This document shows, one piece after another, positions 1 to 10,181 of a DNA stretch of 64,000 bases; within the stretch, counting starts at the first letter, position 1, and each line of letters starts with the position of its first letter. The stretch covers positions 172,493,690 to 172,557,689 of the forward strand of contig NC_039362.1 of assembly GCF_003573695.1 (NCBI RefSeq). Direction: 5' to 3'. The notes below the pieces were generated by a model. The model was not told the origin of the DNA. It saw only the letters and a program-made list of their open reading frames with translations, and made no database searches. The stretch is from Papaver somniferum (taxonomy: Eukaryota > Streptophyta > Magnoliopsida > Ranunculales > Papaveraceae). The position numbers were made by a program, and so were the translations under genes.

Positions 1-1
1 G

Positions 2-875
2 AGAATTATTTTGAGAATGATATATCAAGGAAAACTAAATGACTTTCTGGTAGAGCATCCGCAATCTCAACCATTACCACCACCGCAGAACATCACAAAG
101 TGAATACGATGAAAAAGAAAGAAACATTCTTCATAGAAGTTGGTGCAAAAGCAAAAAATCTATTTTGTCACTCTATCGTACATTCATATAAGACAATTGA
201 AGATTTTCATGATAATGTTTTGAGTATAGTGTTCGCAAGAGATAATAATGGAAGAGAAATTCTGAATATTGCGAAAATCTCGCCACTAGAGGAATGGCAG
301 AAACTGATCATTTTTTTTACTGCAGAAGAAATTCCCGAAGGAGAAGAGGTGCATGACAATCCATTGGTAATAAAATTAGAAATTAATCCAAAACCGAAAG
401 AAGATGAGGATGATGAAGCTGAAGATTCATGGGCAATCAATAGAATTCTAGTCGATACTGGAAGCTCTGTGAACATCTTATTTTATCATACTTATAAAAC
501 CATGGGTGGAAGAGATGATGATCTTATACCATCAACATATAAGATATATGGTTTTAATGGTACTGCTAACAAGCCTAAAGGGGAGGTTACTATGCAATTC
601 CATTGAAGGGAATATCTTCTGAAATCTCATTCTGTGTCGTTGATGTAGAATCACCCTACAATGCGTTAATTGGTCGACCTTGGCTACATGGGATTCTAGG
701 TGTAGCTTCAACTTTCCACCAATGCATCAAATTCCCTCACCCCAATGGTGTAGGAATCATAAAGGGAGATTGGGTTGAAGGAAAGAGATGTTACGAAACT
801 GAGATAGAATCTTGCGAAGGAAGAGCAAACAAGAAGGAAAACTGGCGACACAAAATCAAATGTACAAAGAAGTGA
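2..875 (+). pseudogene. gypsy gag C-terminus and retropepsin-like protease remnant
   Basis: The first ~90 nt read as a gag tail (GKLNDFLVEHP followed by a proline-rich run). From 100 an open frame runs to 606 with the aspartic protease motif LVDTGSSVNILF (about 448-485), where DTGS is the catalytic loop. Around 600 the frame is lost and continues in another frame (603-875) with SPYNALIGRPWLHG and the IKFPHPNGVG block typical of the protease-to-RT linker of plant Tat/Athila gypsy polyproteins. An indel near 596-603 therefore breaks the gene. Everything that should follow (RT, RNase H, integrase) is missing. It is a fragment, not a working polyprotein. Confidence 0.85.
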
Positions 876-1290
876 GAGGTTGATGGTGGATACAATCGAA
901 AGGAAAGAGAAGGATGTTGCGAAATTAATGCTAGCTCAGAATAAAAAGATGAACATACCACTACCAAGGAAGCAGTAGCAAGAAAATAATAAAGAAGCAG
1001 AGGATGGCAAAGTAATAAAAACAAGAAATGTATGAATGATTAAGTTGTTGCGATAATCTCGCAATAAGTAAAATTCTCAAAAATACATTTGATTGAACAA
1101 AAAATTGAGATTGCGAAATTCAGATACATATAATGATTTGCGAGACTCTCGCAGAGATAATGAATTTTACAGAAAATAATCAGAGAAGAATGACAAAAGA
1201 AAAGAGAACCTTTATGGCGTACACCCTAGTTCGCGAATACAATTTCGCAAGAGGCAAATGTAAGACCTAAAGTACGTCATATAAGGGGGT
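876..1290. other. non-coding remnant between protease and conserved block
   Basis: Purine-rich sequence without a usable frame. The words TTGCGA, TCGCAA and GCGAGA occur repeatedly (for example about 1045-1065, 1110, 1140-1155, 1235-1250). In an intact Tat element RT and integrase would be expected near here; I see neither, so a deletion is inferred. Confidence 0.5.
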
Positions 1291-1780
1291 ACCTGTTGCA
1301 TGGCTCAGGGAAAGGCTACACCGCCACCGGAACCTGAGTCATGGAGATTTGGGGTCAATAAGCCCATCCGGGAGAGGCACCTTGGATTCTCAACTTAAGC
1401 ATATGACTTAGGTTGGGCGACTAAGGTAATAAGGACTCTCCCAAGGAGTGCAGATCTGATCAAGGCGCCGAGGTACACGGTTGAGTCAAGAGTGCCGGGG
1501 GGTTTGAAGCGTCCTTGCCATTCTTGACAAGTCTTGGCTTATACTGCACTCGGCCTGAAGAAAACCCCACTTAGGGTGCAGTCTCGTAACCATAAGCCCT
1601 ATAGGTAAAAGGGATAAGAGGCTGCGAAAACAACTGGTTGTTGTTAAGACTGGATGGGAGGAGCTAACCTTGTATGGTAGAAGTACGCCTCCTTGAAGGG
1701 GCAACCAGGGGGAGATAAGGGCGGCACCCTCCATTAGGGAGCTGATAAGTGTCTTAAGACGCAAATGTCATGAGGCTTTT
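1290..1780 (+). other. conserved-looking GC-richer non-coding block of the Tat element
   Basis: A stretch of markedly higher GC than its flanks with many short G and C runs and no convincing reading frame. Its place, downstream of pol and upstream of the antisense gene, matches the conserved untranslated region found in large Tat/Ogre elements. A structured RNA role is possible but not shown. The minus-strand open frame at 1486-1764 has no recognisable motif and is not accepted as a gene. Confidence 0.4.
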
Positions 1781-2070
1781 TATTCGCAAGGATATTAAGG
1801 CTTGTCATATTTGTGCAACAATCCTGAAGAGGCAATAATACAAAAGAAAAGATAAGACGAGATCAATGGGTTTTCGCATGAAAGTGCGAAGACGTCCTGC
1901 GATTTCGTCGCAAGACAATGTCATGGGGCTTTATTTTCGCAAGAATATTTAGGCCTGTCATATTGTCGCAACATTCCTGAAGAGGCCATAATACAAAAGA
2001 AAAAGTTAAGGCAAGATCAATGGGTTTTTGCATGAAAGTGCAAGGACGTCCTGCGATTTTGTCGCAATGA
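1764..2070 (+). repeat. two tandem copies of a ~153-bp unit
   Basis: Copy 1 starts at 1764 (AATGTCATGAGGCTTTTT) and copy 2 at 1917 (AATGTCATGGGGCTTTAT). They stay alignable through CCTGAAGAGGC, TACAAAAGAAAA and CGTCCTGCGATTT. They differ by scattered substitutions, so the duplication is not recent. It lies within the untranslated part of the gypsy element. Confidence 0.85.
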
Positions 2071-2463
2071 CAAGAGGTGGCATAATAAGACCTTTAATTA
2101 GGAAGGAAAATAAGACCACACAGGAATGAGATTTTGAAAAGAAACAAAATTCACTTCGCAAAATTGCGAAATTATACAATAAGAATTTTTTATGAAATCT
2201 CTCATTTGGATTCAAATAACAGAGGCAAGTATGGGAATGTATGAAATTAGAAAATGTTATTTGCTCCATATGAGAGATTTACTCAAATTCAAGAATTAAT
2301 GATTATATTGATTAACTGTATTGCAAAGAAGAATTGTTTTAATTAATGCAGGTCAAAATGAAAGAAACACAAATATACAGAAAGAAGAAATAAATGTACA
2401 AGTATTACAAAGAATCAAAGAAAGAAATAAAGACTATTCTTGGTTAATCCTTCATTATCTTCA

Positions 2464-5135
2464 TCAGACTTTTCCTTCTTCATCTGCGTCAGAATCTTCA
2501 TCACCATCAGAACTTCCATCACTATCAGATTCTTCATCGTCAGCTTCGCTATCAGAGATAATCAAACTGGGAGTATTCTGTGGGATTTCTTCTAAAAGAC
2601 AAGGATAATCAGAATGTGGGATATTATGATCATCACAAACCATTTGGATGTTTGATTGCGAAAATGCATAGCGTCATTCTTAAAATTCGCAACAGTGATC
2701 TTGATTTGATTCTTCAATCTAGAATACTTGTCGTTGCGAGAAGAAAGATTCTTTGCGAGTTCCTCCTTTTCAGCTTCAAGTTCTTCAATCTTTTCACGAT
2801 ATTATTTTCAGAATCTGCGAAAAAACAATCAATTATTAACTTGATGAAATTCATAAGAAGCAAAAGATTAGTAAAGAAGAGCATTAGCAACCTTCTCTGT
2901 CAGAAATCATCTCTAATCAAGGCTGTATGTTCAACTTGGAGACTAACATTTACGCCTAAATCTTTTCTAGCATCATCTAAAATTTTCGCAGCCCAGACAA
3001 ATTCATCCTCACTACTTATGAGAAGACGAGAACGAATTTGATTTTCCCTTTCGCAGAGTTCAATATTCTTGCGGTTAGCTTCATCTCGCTCAAGTTGAAC
3101 TTCAAGGAGAGCCTCTTGGAATTTCGCCAAAGCCTTGGCACCTTGATCAGAGATACGATCCTTATCATCTATGAGACCGCTAATTTTGGTTCTTAACTCA
3201 TTGGTTTTCTCTTTGGAATCAATAAGGAGACGCTTAAATCTGTTGGCTAAGCCTAAACTGGATCTATGATCAATTTCTAAGAGGCGAAATTTCGATCTAA
3301 GTTCATTTAGAGAAAGAGATGAAATTCTATCATTTGAGAAGCTATTTAAGGAATTGTTAAGACGTTCAAGAAGGGTATCATTATCCAAGGCATTAGGAAA
3401 TGAGCGAAGAAGAGTAGCTTCATCAGAAAGACCATAAATGTCTGCAAAAAGGATCATTTAAATAAGATAAAACAATAGGATGAATGAATAAAGAGAAAAG
3501 AGAAAAGTAACATACCGTAAAGCTGATTATTAGCTTGTTGAAGATTAGAAATTTTGTTCTTATACGAGGAAGAATCAATTTCTAATTGTCTATTTTTCTC
3601 GCGAAGACCTTTAACTTCAGCTTCTAATTCTTCATTCTTTTTGCGAAATTGAAGATTCTTCTTTTCAAGATTTTCGCGTCTTCTCTCTAGATCTGAGGCA
3701 ACAGCAAAAGAAGATTTTCCAGCCTGCGAAAAGATATAAAAAATATTAATATAGAAAGAGATTTTGATTTATAACAATGAAGAAGTAAAAAGATAAAAGT
3801 ATATCAGACTATTGAGAGAATGCAAGAATTAGGGAGTCACTGATCTAGAAACTCCACGAAGAGAGCTATCACCATCTAGTAAAGGGACATCACAAAGGGT
3901 AGCGAGAGCTTTGCAGGTATTTGCGCATTGGCTATCTCCCATTCCTTGTAGAGAATCAGAAAAGAGGCCAGAAAGCTTAGCCATAGAAGATTCAGGTGGA
4001 GAATCTTCAGTTGCAGCAAGATCATCGTTATCCTCATCACCCTTGTCACTTTCGGAATTTTCATTAGGAGGAACATTTGAAGGAGAAGAAGAACGAACTT
4101 TTCTTTTCTTTGGAGGAGGACCAGTTGATTTTTCCCTGCGAAGAGCACCTTTACCTTTATCACCAATCTTCGCAACATCAGCAGATTCTTCTACTTCAGC
4201 AATAATCTTCACACACAGATAGAAATAAGAAATGGAAGTATGGAAGTAACAGTACTATTTAAAGTCATAAGAGAAAATTTCTTACCTCATCTGTGTATGA
4301 GCGAAGAGCTAACAGAGTACTAGATTTCCCAGTCCTGTTATAACTATCCTTCAGTTTTTGGATCTGCGGAATGTCGCAAGAGTTAGCGAACAGAATAGTA
4401 AAATCAATAAAGAAATATAAAATGAGTTAAAGGGAAGAAACATACCTCTTTCTCCTTCTCGGTCCAAGAGAAAACCCAAGGTTGATATGCAGCGAGATTC
4501 GCAGGAAGAACGTTTGATCCAGCAATGTAGGGTCCCTTTAGCATTAAAGGAAAAACACACCATTTATCATCTTTGGATTGGCGAGGAGTTGTGTTTTTAC
4601 CAGAATGCCAGTCAATATCTTGCATAAGAATTTTGGCTTCATCAATGTTATCTTTCCTTTTTAATCGAATACCCCAGCGAGTATTCTCTTTCTTCATGGA
4701 GATAAGTTCGTAGTTCTCAAAGAAATTCGTCACTGTATACTTCTCAGCAACTATCTCTAGGTTTGCGAATTTGGGATCCCTAAGTTCTTTGGAGTAAAAA
4801 TATCCTCTACCAGCAGCACGATTAGCGAACTCTAGCATCAGACGGACGCAGTCCCCACTTAGTTGGAAGATGGCTCGCGAAAATCACGAATGAGCGAGAA
4901 TTTCATAAAATAAAGGAGGATCTGGGTTATAAAGAGGAATAGGGAGACCTGCGAGAATCTGACCTAGTGAAATTATGATTGATTGATCATCACAATATTG
5001 ATCAGAGAAAATCTTGACAGAAAGAATTGATTTGGCATTCTTACCAGGAATGGTGGAGAGTGTGAAACCTTTATCAGCAAGATCTTTTTGGACATCTTGT
5101 AAATTCTTCTCATATCTACGACCACTTGGAGCCAT
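2464..5135 (-). pseudogene. antisense spliced gene of the Tat element (aORF) with NLS and coiled coils
   Basis: Runs opposite to the element. Start ATG at 5135 (MAPSGRRYEKN). Exon 1 spans 5135-4446 and contains one in-frame TGA at 4886-4884. Later exons follow GT-AG rules and keep phase: 4363-4286, 4206-~3829, 3723-3516, then from 3441. Exon 1 encodes a globular region (AIFQLSGDCVRLMLEFANRA). Exon 3 carries PPPKKRKVR (about 4117-4091), including PKKRKV identical to the classical monopartite nuclear localisation signal, followed by an acidic stretch. The 3723 and 3441 exons encode charged heptad-like coiled-coil sequence. The last part (about 2600-2464) ends in a Ser/Asp/Glu-rich acidic tail with TGA at 2466-2464. 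The exon 3 to 4 junction needs a weak donor at GTGACT or else the protein stops at 3829. Stops also follow 2900. The product is unassigned; the antisense ORF of Tat elements is known, but its function is not established. Confidence 0.65.
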
Positions 5136-5294
5136 GTTTGAATATAGAGTATGGGAATGTATAGAAAGTAAAAAGATTGAAGGAAGAAAAAATCACAACA
5201 GCAGAATTTGCAGAAGAATAACAGAGTTGCAGAGATGAGAGAATAAAAATAGAAGAGAAAGTAAAAAGAAAAGTGGAAAAAGGGGGTAAGAAGA

Positions 5295-5303
5295 GTATAT
5301 AAA
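5295..5303 (-). promoter_or_regulatory. TATA box for the antisense gene
   Basis: On the minus strand the sequence TTTATATAC lies about 160 nt upstream of the antisense ATG at 5135, inside the internal region rather than in the LTR. Spacing leaves room for a ~130-nt leader. This suggests the antisense gene has its own promoter. Inference from sequence only. Confidence 0.45.
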
Positions 5304-5504
5304 GAAGATTTTTTACTCGAAGAAATAAACACCGTTAAGACGAAGAGACGTGAACGGTTGAAAAGTAGCGGTTACAGAAGACGTGTCAAGAAATAAATGG
5401 AAGAGAGAGTACGTGTGATAAATGTGGAATATGAAAAGATAAGCAGTTGCGTCATTTCTCACATCATTCTCTACTTTGCAGAGAAGATATGAGAAGAGGC
5501 AAGA

Positions 5505-5976
5505 TGTAGGATCAGAATTTCGCAATGACAATGTTTCAGCGAAGTTATCAATGACATAACATAACAACGTCGCAGAACAGATTCAGAAATGATAGAATAA
5601 ATGACGTCATCTAAGGTCACGAGAAAGATGTGATAGTCTTGCGAAGATTAGAGAGTTTGCGAAATTAACATCTGTAAGGTTGCGAGAATGTCGCAAACCA
5701 TATCCGAAAATAAAAGACAGATTAGCTGTCATCCACTATGTATTTCCTTATAAATAGTCATTCGAGTTGTAAAGAAGAGTGAGATCTTTTTTGAGTAAGA
5801 AACAAGTAAATATGAGAGAGAAAGTCTAGAACAGAGATCATTCTTGATTTCTTTATCTTTTCTTGTAAGAATATTCAAAAAATTGTTCAATAAAATAAAG
5901 AGATTAAAATCTAAAAATGAGTTGATTAATAATAAAATCATATGAGGGATGTAGAGTAGGATTTCCTGCGACTACA
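5505..5976 (+). repeat. 3' LTR of the Tat-like element
   Basis: Begins TGTAGGATCAGAATTTCGCA, directly after a purine-rich tract (GAGAAGAGGCAAGA) that fits a polypurine tract, and ends ...TTTCCTGCGACTACA, so the termini TGTAG/CTACA are inverted. A TATA box (TTATAAATAG) lies near 5748. Similarity in start, TATA context (CTGTCATCCACTATGTA) and end to the solo LTR at 14158-14656 supports the borders. Length ~472 bp. Confidence 0.75.
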
Positions 5977-6944
5977 CTCTTCCCAACACAAACAACCACC
6001 ATCAACACCATCGCCACGAAAAATACCACCGCCATTTCCTTACTCTCTTCTTCCAATTGTTGTTGTTCGCCCGATCAATTTTGTGCATTAATCTAATCGT
6101 AACAGCAATTCTTCTCAACTCTTCCTGGGATCTTCCTTCCCCGTTAATTTTTTTCAACCTCTGCTGCCAGCACCAACACTACCGCAACCACTGCCATCAC
6201 CGGCCACCACCGGCACATTTTTCATATTCAATTTTTTTTGATCAAATCATTCGAACTCCAGTGAATAGAGCTAATAAAGAGATTTCTTCTTCAAAACAAA
6301 ATAAAGTTGTAATTCATCAAAACAAATCAGATTGATCGACTCGGATCAATTTTCATCCAATTTTTTCAAACGCAAAAAAATTTGCTTCCCAATTTAAAAT
6401 GATCAGAGAAATTGTAAATCAAAATTTATTGCATAAAAATGATGAAAAGTTCTAATTTCATAAGATTATTTTGTTTATTATCTCTACTAAATCAGCACCA
6501 CACCCAGCGAATGTTTTACCACTAACTGATGAAAAGTTCTAATTTCTACAAAATTGCAAGCTTCCGACTATTTCCAATCTGCTTCCAAGAAAAGTTTTAC
6601 AAATCCTCAGATTCTTGGAGCTTAAAGAAGATGAAAACATAGATGAGGTCGGATGACTCTGAACTGAAAACAAAATAATCAATCGATCAAAAAGATTAAG
6701 GATGATGAGGTTAAACGGATAGACACGTGGTTAAATTGGTGTCTAGGTGCTGCTGAATCAACATGTTGCATGTATGTTACCATATCACACCGCCGTGCCC
6801 AAATTTTCACCGATGCAGTATTGGATGATGCAACATGGGATGTGTGGCAACTAACAACTATACCGCACAAGCATTCTACGATGTGGCACGCGTCACGTAT
6901 ATAGAAAAATTAGAAAAAAGAAAAAAAATTTAGGAATTACTGAT
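5977..6944. other. intergenic sequence, no supported gene
   Basis: Begins with CCACC/CAACACC-rich sequence (5985-6200) that could be old leader or exon sequence, then AT-rich sequence with small open frames lacking motifs (6057-6335 plus, 6679-6870 minus). I recognise nothing here. Confidence 0.5.
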
Positions 6945-7832
6945 TGGTCCTGTATGCAGAACCCCGTTTAATGGGTGGTCCACCCACCGGATTGTTTTAC
7001 TCGCTGGTCCGAAAATATGTTTTTGGACTAAAAAATTTATCTTCTAGTCCTGTTCACGTGCGAGTATATAAACCGTATTTTTTAAAAGACGAAATTACCC
7101 TTTCGTAGAATTGCAACTAGCAAAAACTGCGAACCAACCTATTTCATTTTCTCTCCCAATTTGAAGACTAAGTATGAAACCAGAAGAATTTATCACCGGC
7201 GAAATCAGGGAATCTCGTCATCAACATCAGTAAGAAAGCTAAGACTTCTTCTAATCTCTTTGATTTTGATTCTAGGTATATTTTTCTTTCAAAATAAATT
7301 GTTCTGGGAATTTCATTTTAGGGTTAATCAAATTTTTTTATTTCTTTTTCAATTCATAGAGCTAATTTGAAATTAGAGTGGAGATTCATAATCAATCTAA
7401 CGTTCTCATCGTTTTAATTTACAATTTTTTATTTTTTTTCACAAAATTGTAAGATCGGGTCTTTGCTTATATTCGGCCTATCTCTTAATAGTATACACTG
7501 ATCCTAAATGTGAATTTATAGTGATGCTTAGCATGATTTAGTCTACATACCCCTCTGAAATTTTCTGAAAATGATTAGATTAACATTATGACCTAATCTT
7601 CCTTGACATTATAAGACACCTTGAAGAGTTTCTTAGTACATACCTTGATGAATTGGAAATTGTATTCCTAGAATTACCAAACAAAAAATGAAAGTTTCTG
7701 TTGGTGGTATGCATTATTTGTTGGTATGAGGTCAATGTTCCATATATTGCAGGAAAGTATACAATTTACTAAGTAACATTATTGATCACCATCAAAAGTA
7801 CGGGACATCTCTCAGTTGGATTGTCCTATATT

Positions 7833-8345
7833 GTAATTAGCATAACAGCTTTTGAAGCTATTTAACATGTATTTGTTGTAATTTTTGATCTCCTTCAATT
7901 TTTATTTCTTAGGGTTCGTATTTTTTTGAAAATTTTTGTTACAAAATTACTAATTTCATTGTTACCGCTATGAATTTGGGGTTTTTGTCTGTGTAGTGGA
8001 ATATTGGAAGTTTCACAAATTTTTTCAAGTTTTGGATATATAAATTTAGGAATTTTCACATTTTTTCTAAACCTTTAGTTCATGCTTGAATACATATAAA
8101 TATGTAGTAAGGGAAAGAGTGATTAGTTGATGATATATATTGTATAAAATCCTAGCATTGTCTATGCTTGGATATATCGATATGTACTTAGGGAAAAGTG
8201 ATTTGTTGACGTAATACATGTCAATATGTATCCTTGAATACCAAAGAAAATATGCAGTATGTGTTAATACTATACATAGCAATACGTATTGTATTGTTGA
8301 ATACAAGTAGAATTCATCAGCACTACATATCAATATGTATTATAT
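7833..8345 (+). repeat. left arm of ~510-bp inverted repeat
   Basis: Reverse complement of 12760-13283. Anchors shared by both arms: TGTAATTAGCATAA, GGTTCGTATTTTTTTGA, CTATGAATTTGGGGTTTTTG, AGTGGAATATTG, TTAGTTCATGCTTGAATACAT, GGGAAAGAGTGATTAGTTGA and CAGTATGTGTTAATAC. By eye roughly nine bases in ten agree, with small indels. Confidence 0.85.
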
Positions 8346-9316
8346 AATGATGGATATGTAGTGTTGTTGAACAGATACTTTTGAAGTACACATACATCAG
8401 TACATATCACCATGTACTTGTTAATGTATTCTTGTTACTTTGTTTTCAACCAACTCTCATTACCTTAAAATGTCAATATGTACTGTTTGGATATATATGG
8501 ATAGTTAAATTAGTGTTTTGTGTATAATCTAATAATACATGTTGGAATGTATAACCCTCTTTTATGCTTGGATATGCATTAGTACATATCAATATGTAGA
8601 TTAATGTTGTTTGTATGATTTAACATTACATGTCGACGTGTATTATGTAGAACATATTGACATGTATTGTGTAATAAACCTCTTTATGCTTGAATAGGTA
8701 TCAATACCTATTGACATTTACTGTGTAAAAAACCTCTTTTATGCATGAATAAACATCAATACATATTGATATTTTAGGTTTACTTAGATTTGTATTATCT
8801 TGTAAATATTAGTCACATATCCTATGTTTGAGTAATTGTTCTCACGTTATGATGTGTTCTTATTGGAAAAATTGGAAGTACGTAGCATGCTTGAATTAAA
8901 GAAAAGATATAAACCTGTACACATTGACATGTACTGTTATGAAACACTATCTATTGACATGTATTTTGCGAAAAACATCTACTTGCATAGGAATCAATAC
9001 ATATAATGATCGGTATTGTTGGTACTTTATCTTACGCAGCTAATAGGCACGTATCAGTATGCGAGAACTTTACAAGCCAGTGACTCGTGCCAATACAGCA
9101 AAGAAGAAAGATCCATTAGTACATATTGATATGTACTACTGGATACTCAGATTACATATGTATTATCTTGCTAAAGAAAAATAAATAAATAAAACGCTTT
9201 GTTATTTTGCTCAGGAAAAAAATTATTGCATTAGAGTACTGTGCTTGTTGAACTATAATTTTATTATTTATATATGATCATGATGTTAGACTCTGACCAC
9301 CTTTTTGAACTACAAC

Positions 9317-9535
9317 ACCTGCAAGAAGATGGCACCAAAGGAGATTTAGGAAGTTTATGCAAAATGCCATGGGAACGAAAGATGTGAGAGTAGATGTCTG
9401 TCGAACAAACACATCTGGGAAAAGATTTAGTGCAAAAGGAAGAGCTCTACTCACTTGTCACTGTAGCAGATATTCCCGCAAAAGGTTTGAAAGTTTGGGA
9501 ACTTAGGTTTGGAAGAACTGATGATTGGACTTATT
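9317..9535 (+). pseudogene. RPL31: ribosomal protein L31 (eL31) processed or captured fragment
   Basis: Three frames together spell parts of eukaryotic 60S protein L31: KKMAPKEI (about 9332-9355), then KFMQNAMGTKDVRVDV (9351-9398), NKHIW (9405-9419), and after a deletion of the basic centre, EELYSLVTVADIPAKGLK (9439-9492). The order and spacing agree with L31 apart from the missing basic segment between NKHIW and EELYSL. There are at least two frameshifts and a stop, and no introns inside the surviving part, so this is a dead, retroposed or transduplicated copy lying inside the palindrome-rich block. Confidence 0.8.
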
Positions 9536-10181
9536 GTTGAAGAACTATGTTTATTTTCTCTAGCTACTAGGAGGACTGAAAGAAAGTTTTGAGAACATTA
9601 AGATTTTAGTACTTTTAGATTTATTTATTTTTTAGATTGGGTTCTTAGTTTTGTTTGAAGGAAGATGACAATGTCTTTTTGGATAAAATGTACGCACTAT
9701 TTTGTCCATTATGTCTACAATGAAGTTTGCAGTTATGATGTCAAGTATTTGTCAAGAAATATCAGGTATGTTTTATTGTATAACATGCACTTTATCACTA
9801 TCTACCAGGGATATAAACATAAATATAAACGTAAATAGAACTCTCAAGAATGCTAGAAAATCAACACAATGAAAATCTTGTATAGTTTAACTATTAATTG
9901 GGATTGTTTACAGATATTGTACTCTCTCATGAATGAACAAGCAAGATACCGAGATATCATCCCTTTTGAGATGCGAAAATCAACTCCATCAAACTATTTT
10001 TGTTGATGTTTCTGGTTTTCTTCTTCTTTGCAATTCTAATATTTTGCATAATTCTGCAGTACATATCGATATGTACTGAGTAAAACCCTTGTGCATACCA
10101 ATATTTACCGAGTATCAGAACTACTAAAAGACTGACACTAGAAACTATGGATCTCCATTTTCCAAGGACGTCATTGTGCAA

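Larger units (their letters stand above)
1..5976 (+). mobile_element. Ty3/gypsy retrotransposon, Tat-like, 5' part outside window
   Basis: Seen: the end of a gag/protease coding stretch, a long non-coding block, an antisense multi-exon gene, then an LTR ending near 5976. No reverse transcriptase, RNase H or integrase motif is visible between the protease (ends ~875) and the LTR, so this copy is non-autonomous in its pol region. Established: Tat-lineage elements such as Grande and RIRE2 carry an extra, often antisense, ORF between pol and the 3' LTR. The words TTGCGA/TCGCAA recur very often from ~1050 to ~5980, in coding and non-coding parts alike, which supports treating the stretch as one element. 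The 5' LTR and most of gag lie left of the window. Lineage assignment is by architecture and protease motif only. Confidence 0.75.

Noticed and set aside
207..476. Minus-strand frame with Ser-rich stretch
   Set aside because: It is the shadow of an acidic GAT/GAA-rich part of the protease frame on the other strand.
8067..8333. 88-codon minus frame matched by a 70-codon frame at 12838-13050
   Set aside because: They are the two arms of the inverted repeat and read through ATATGTA words; composition is low complexity.
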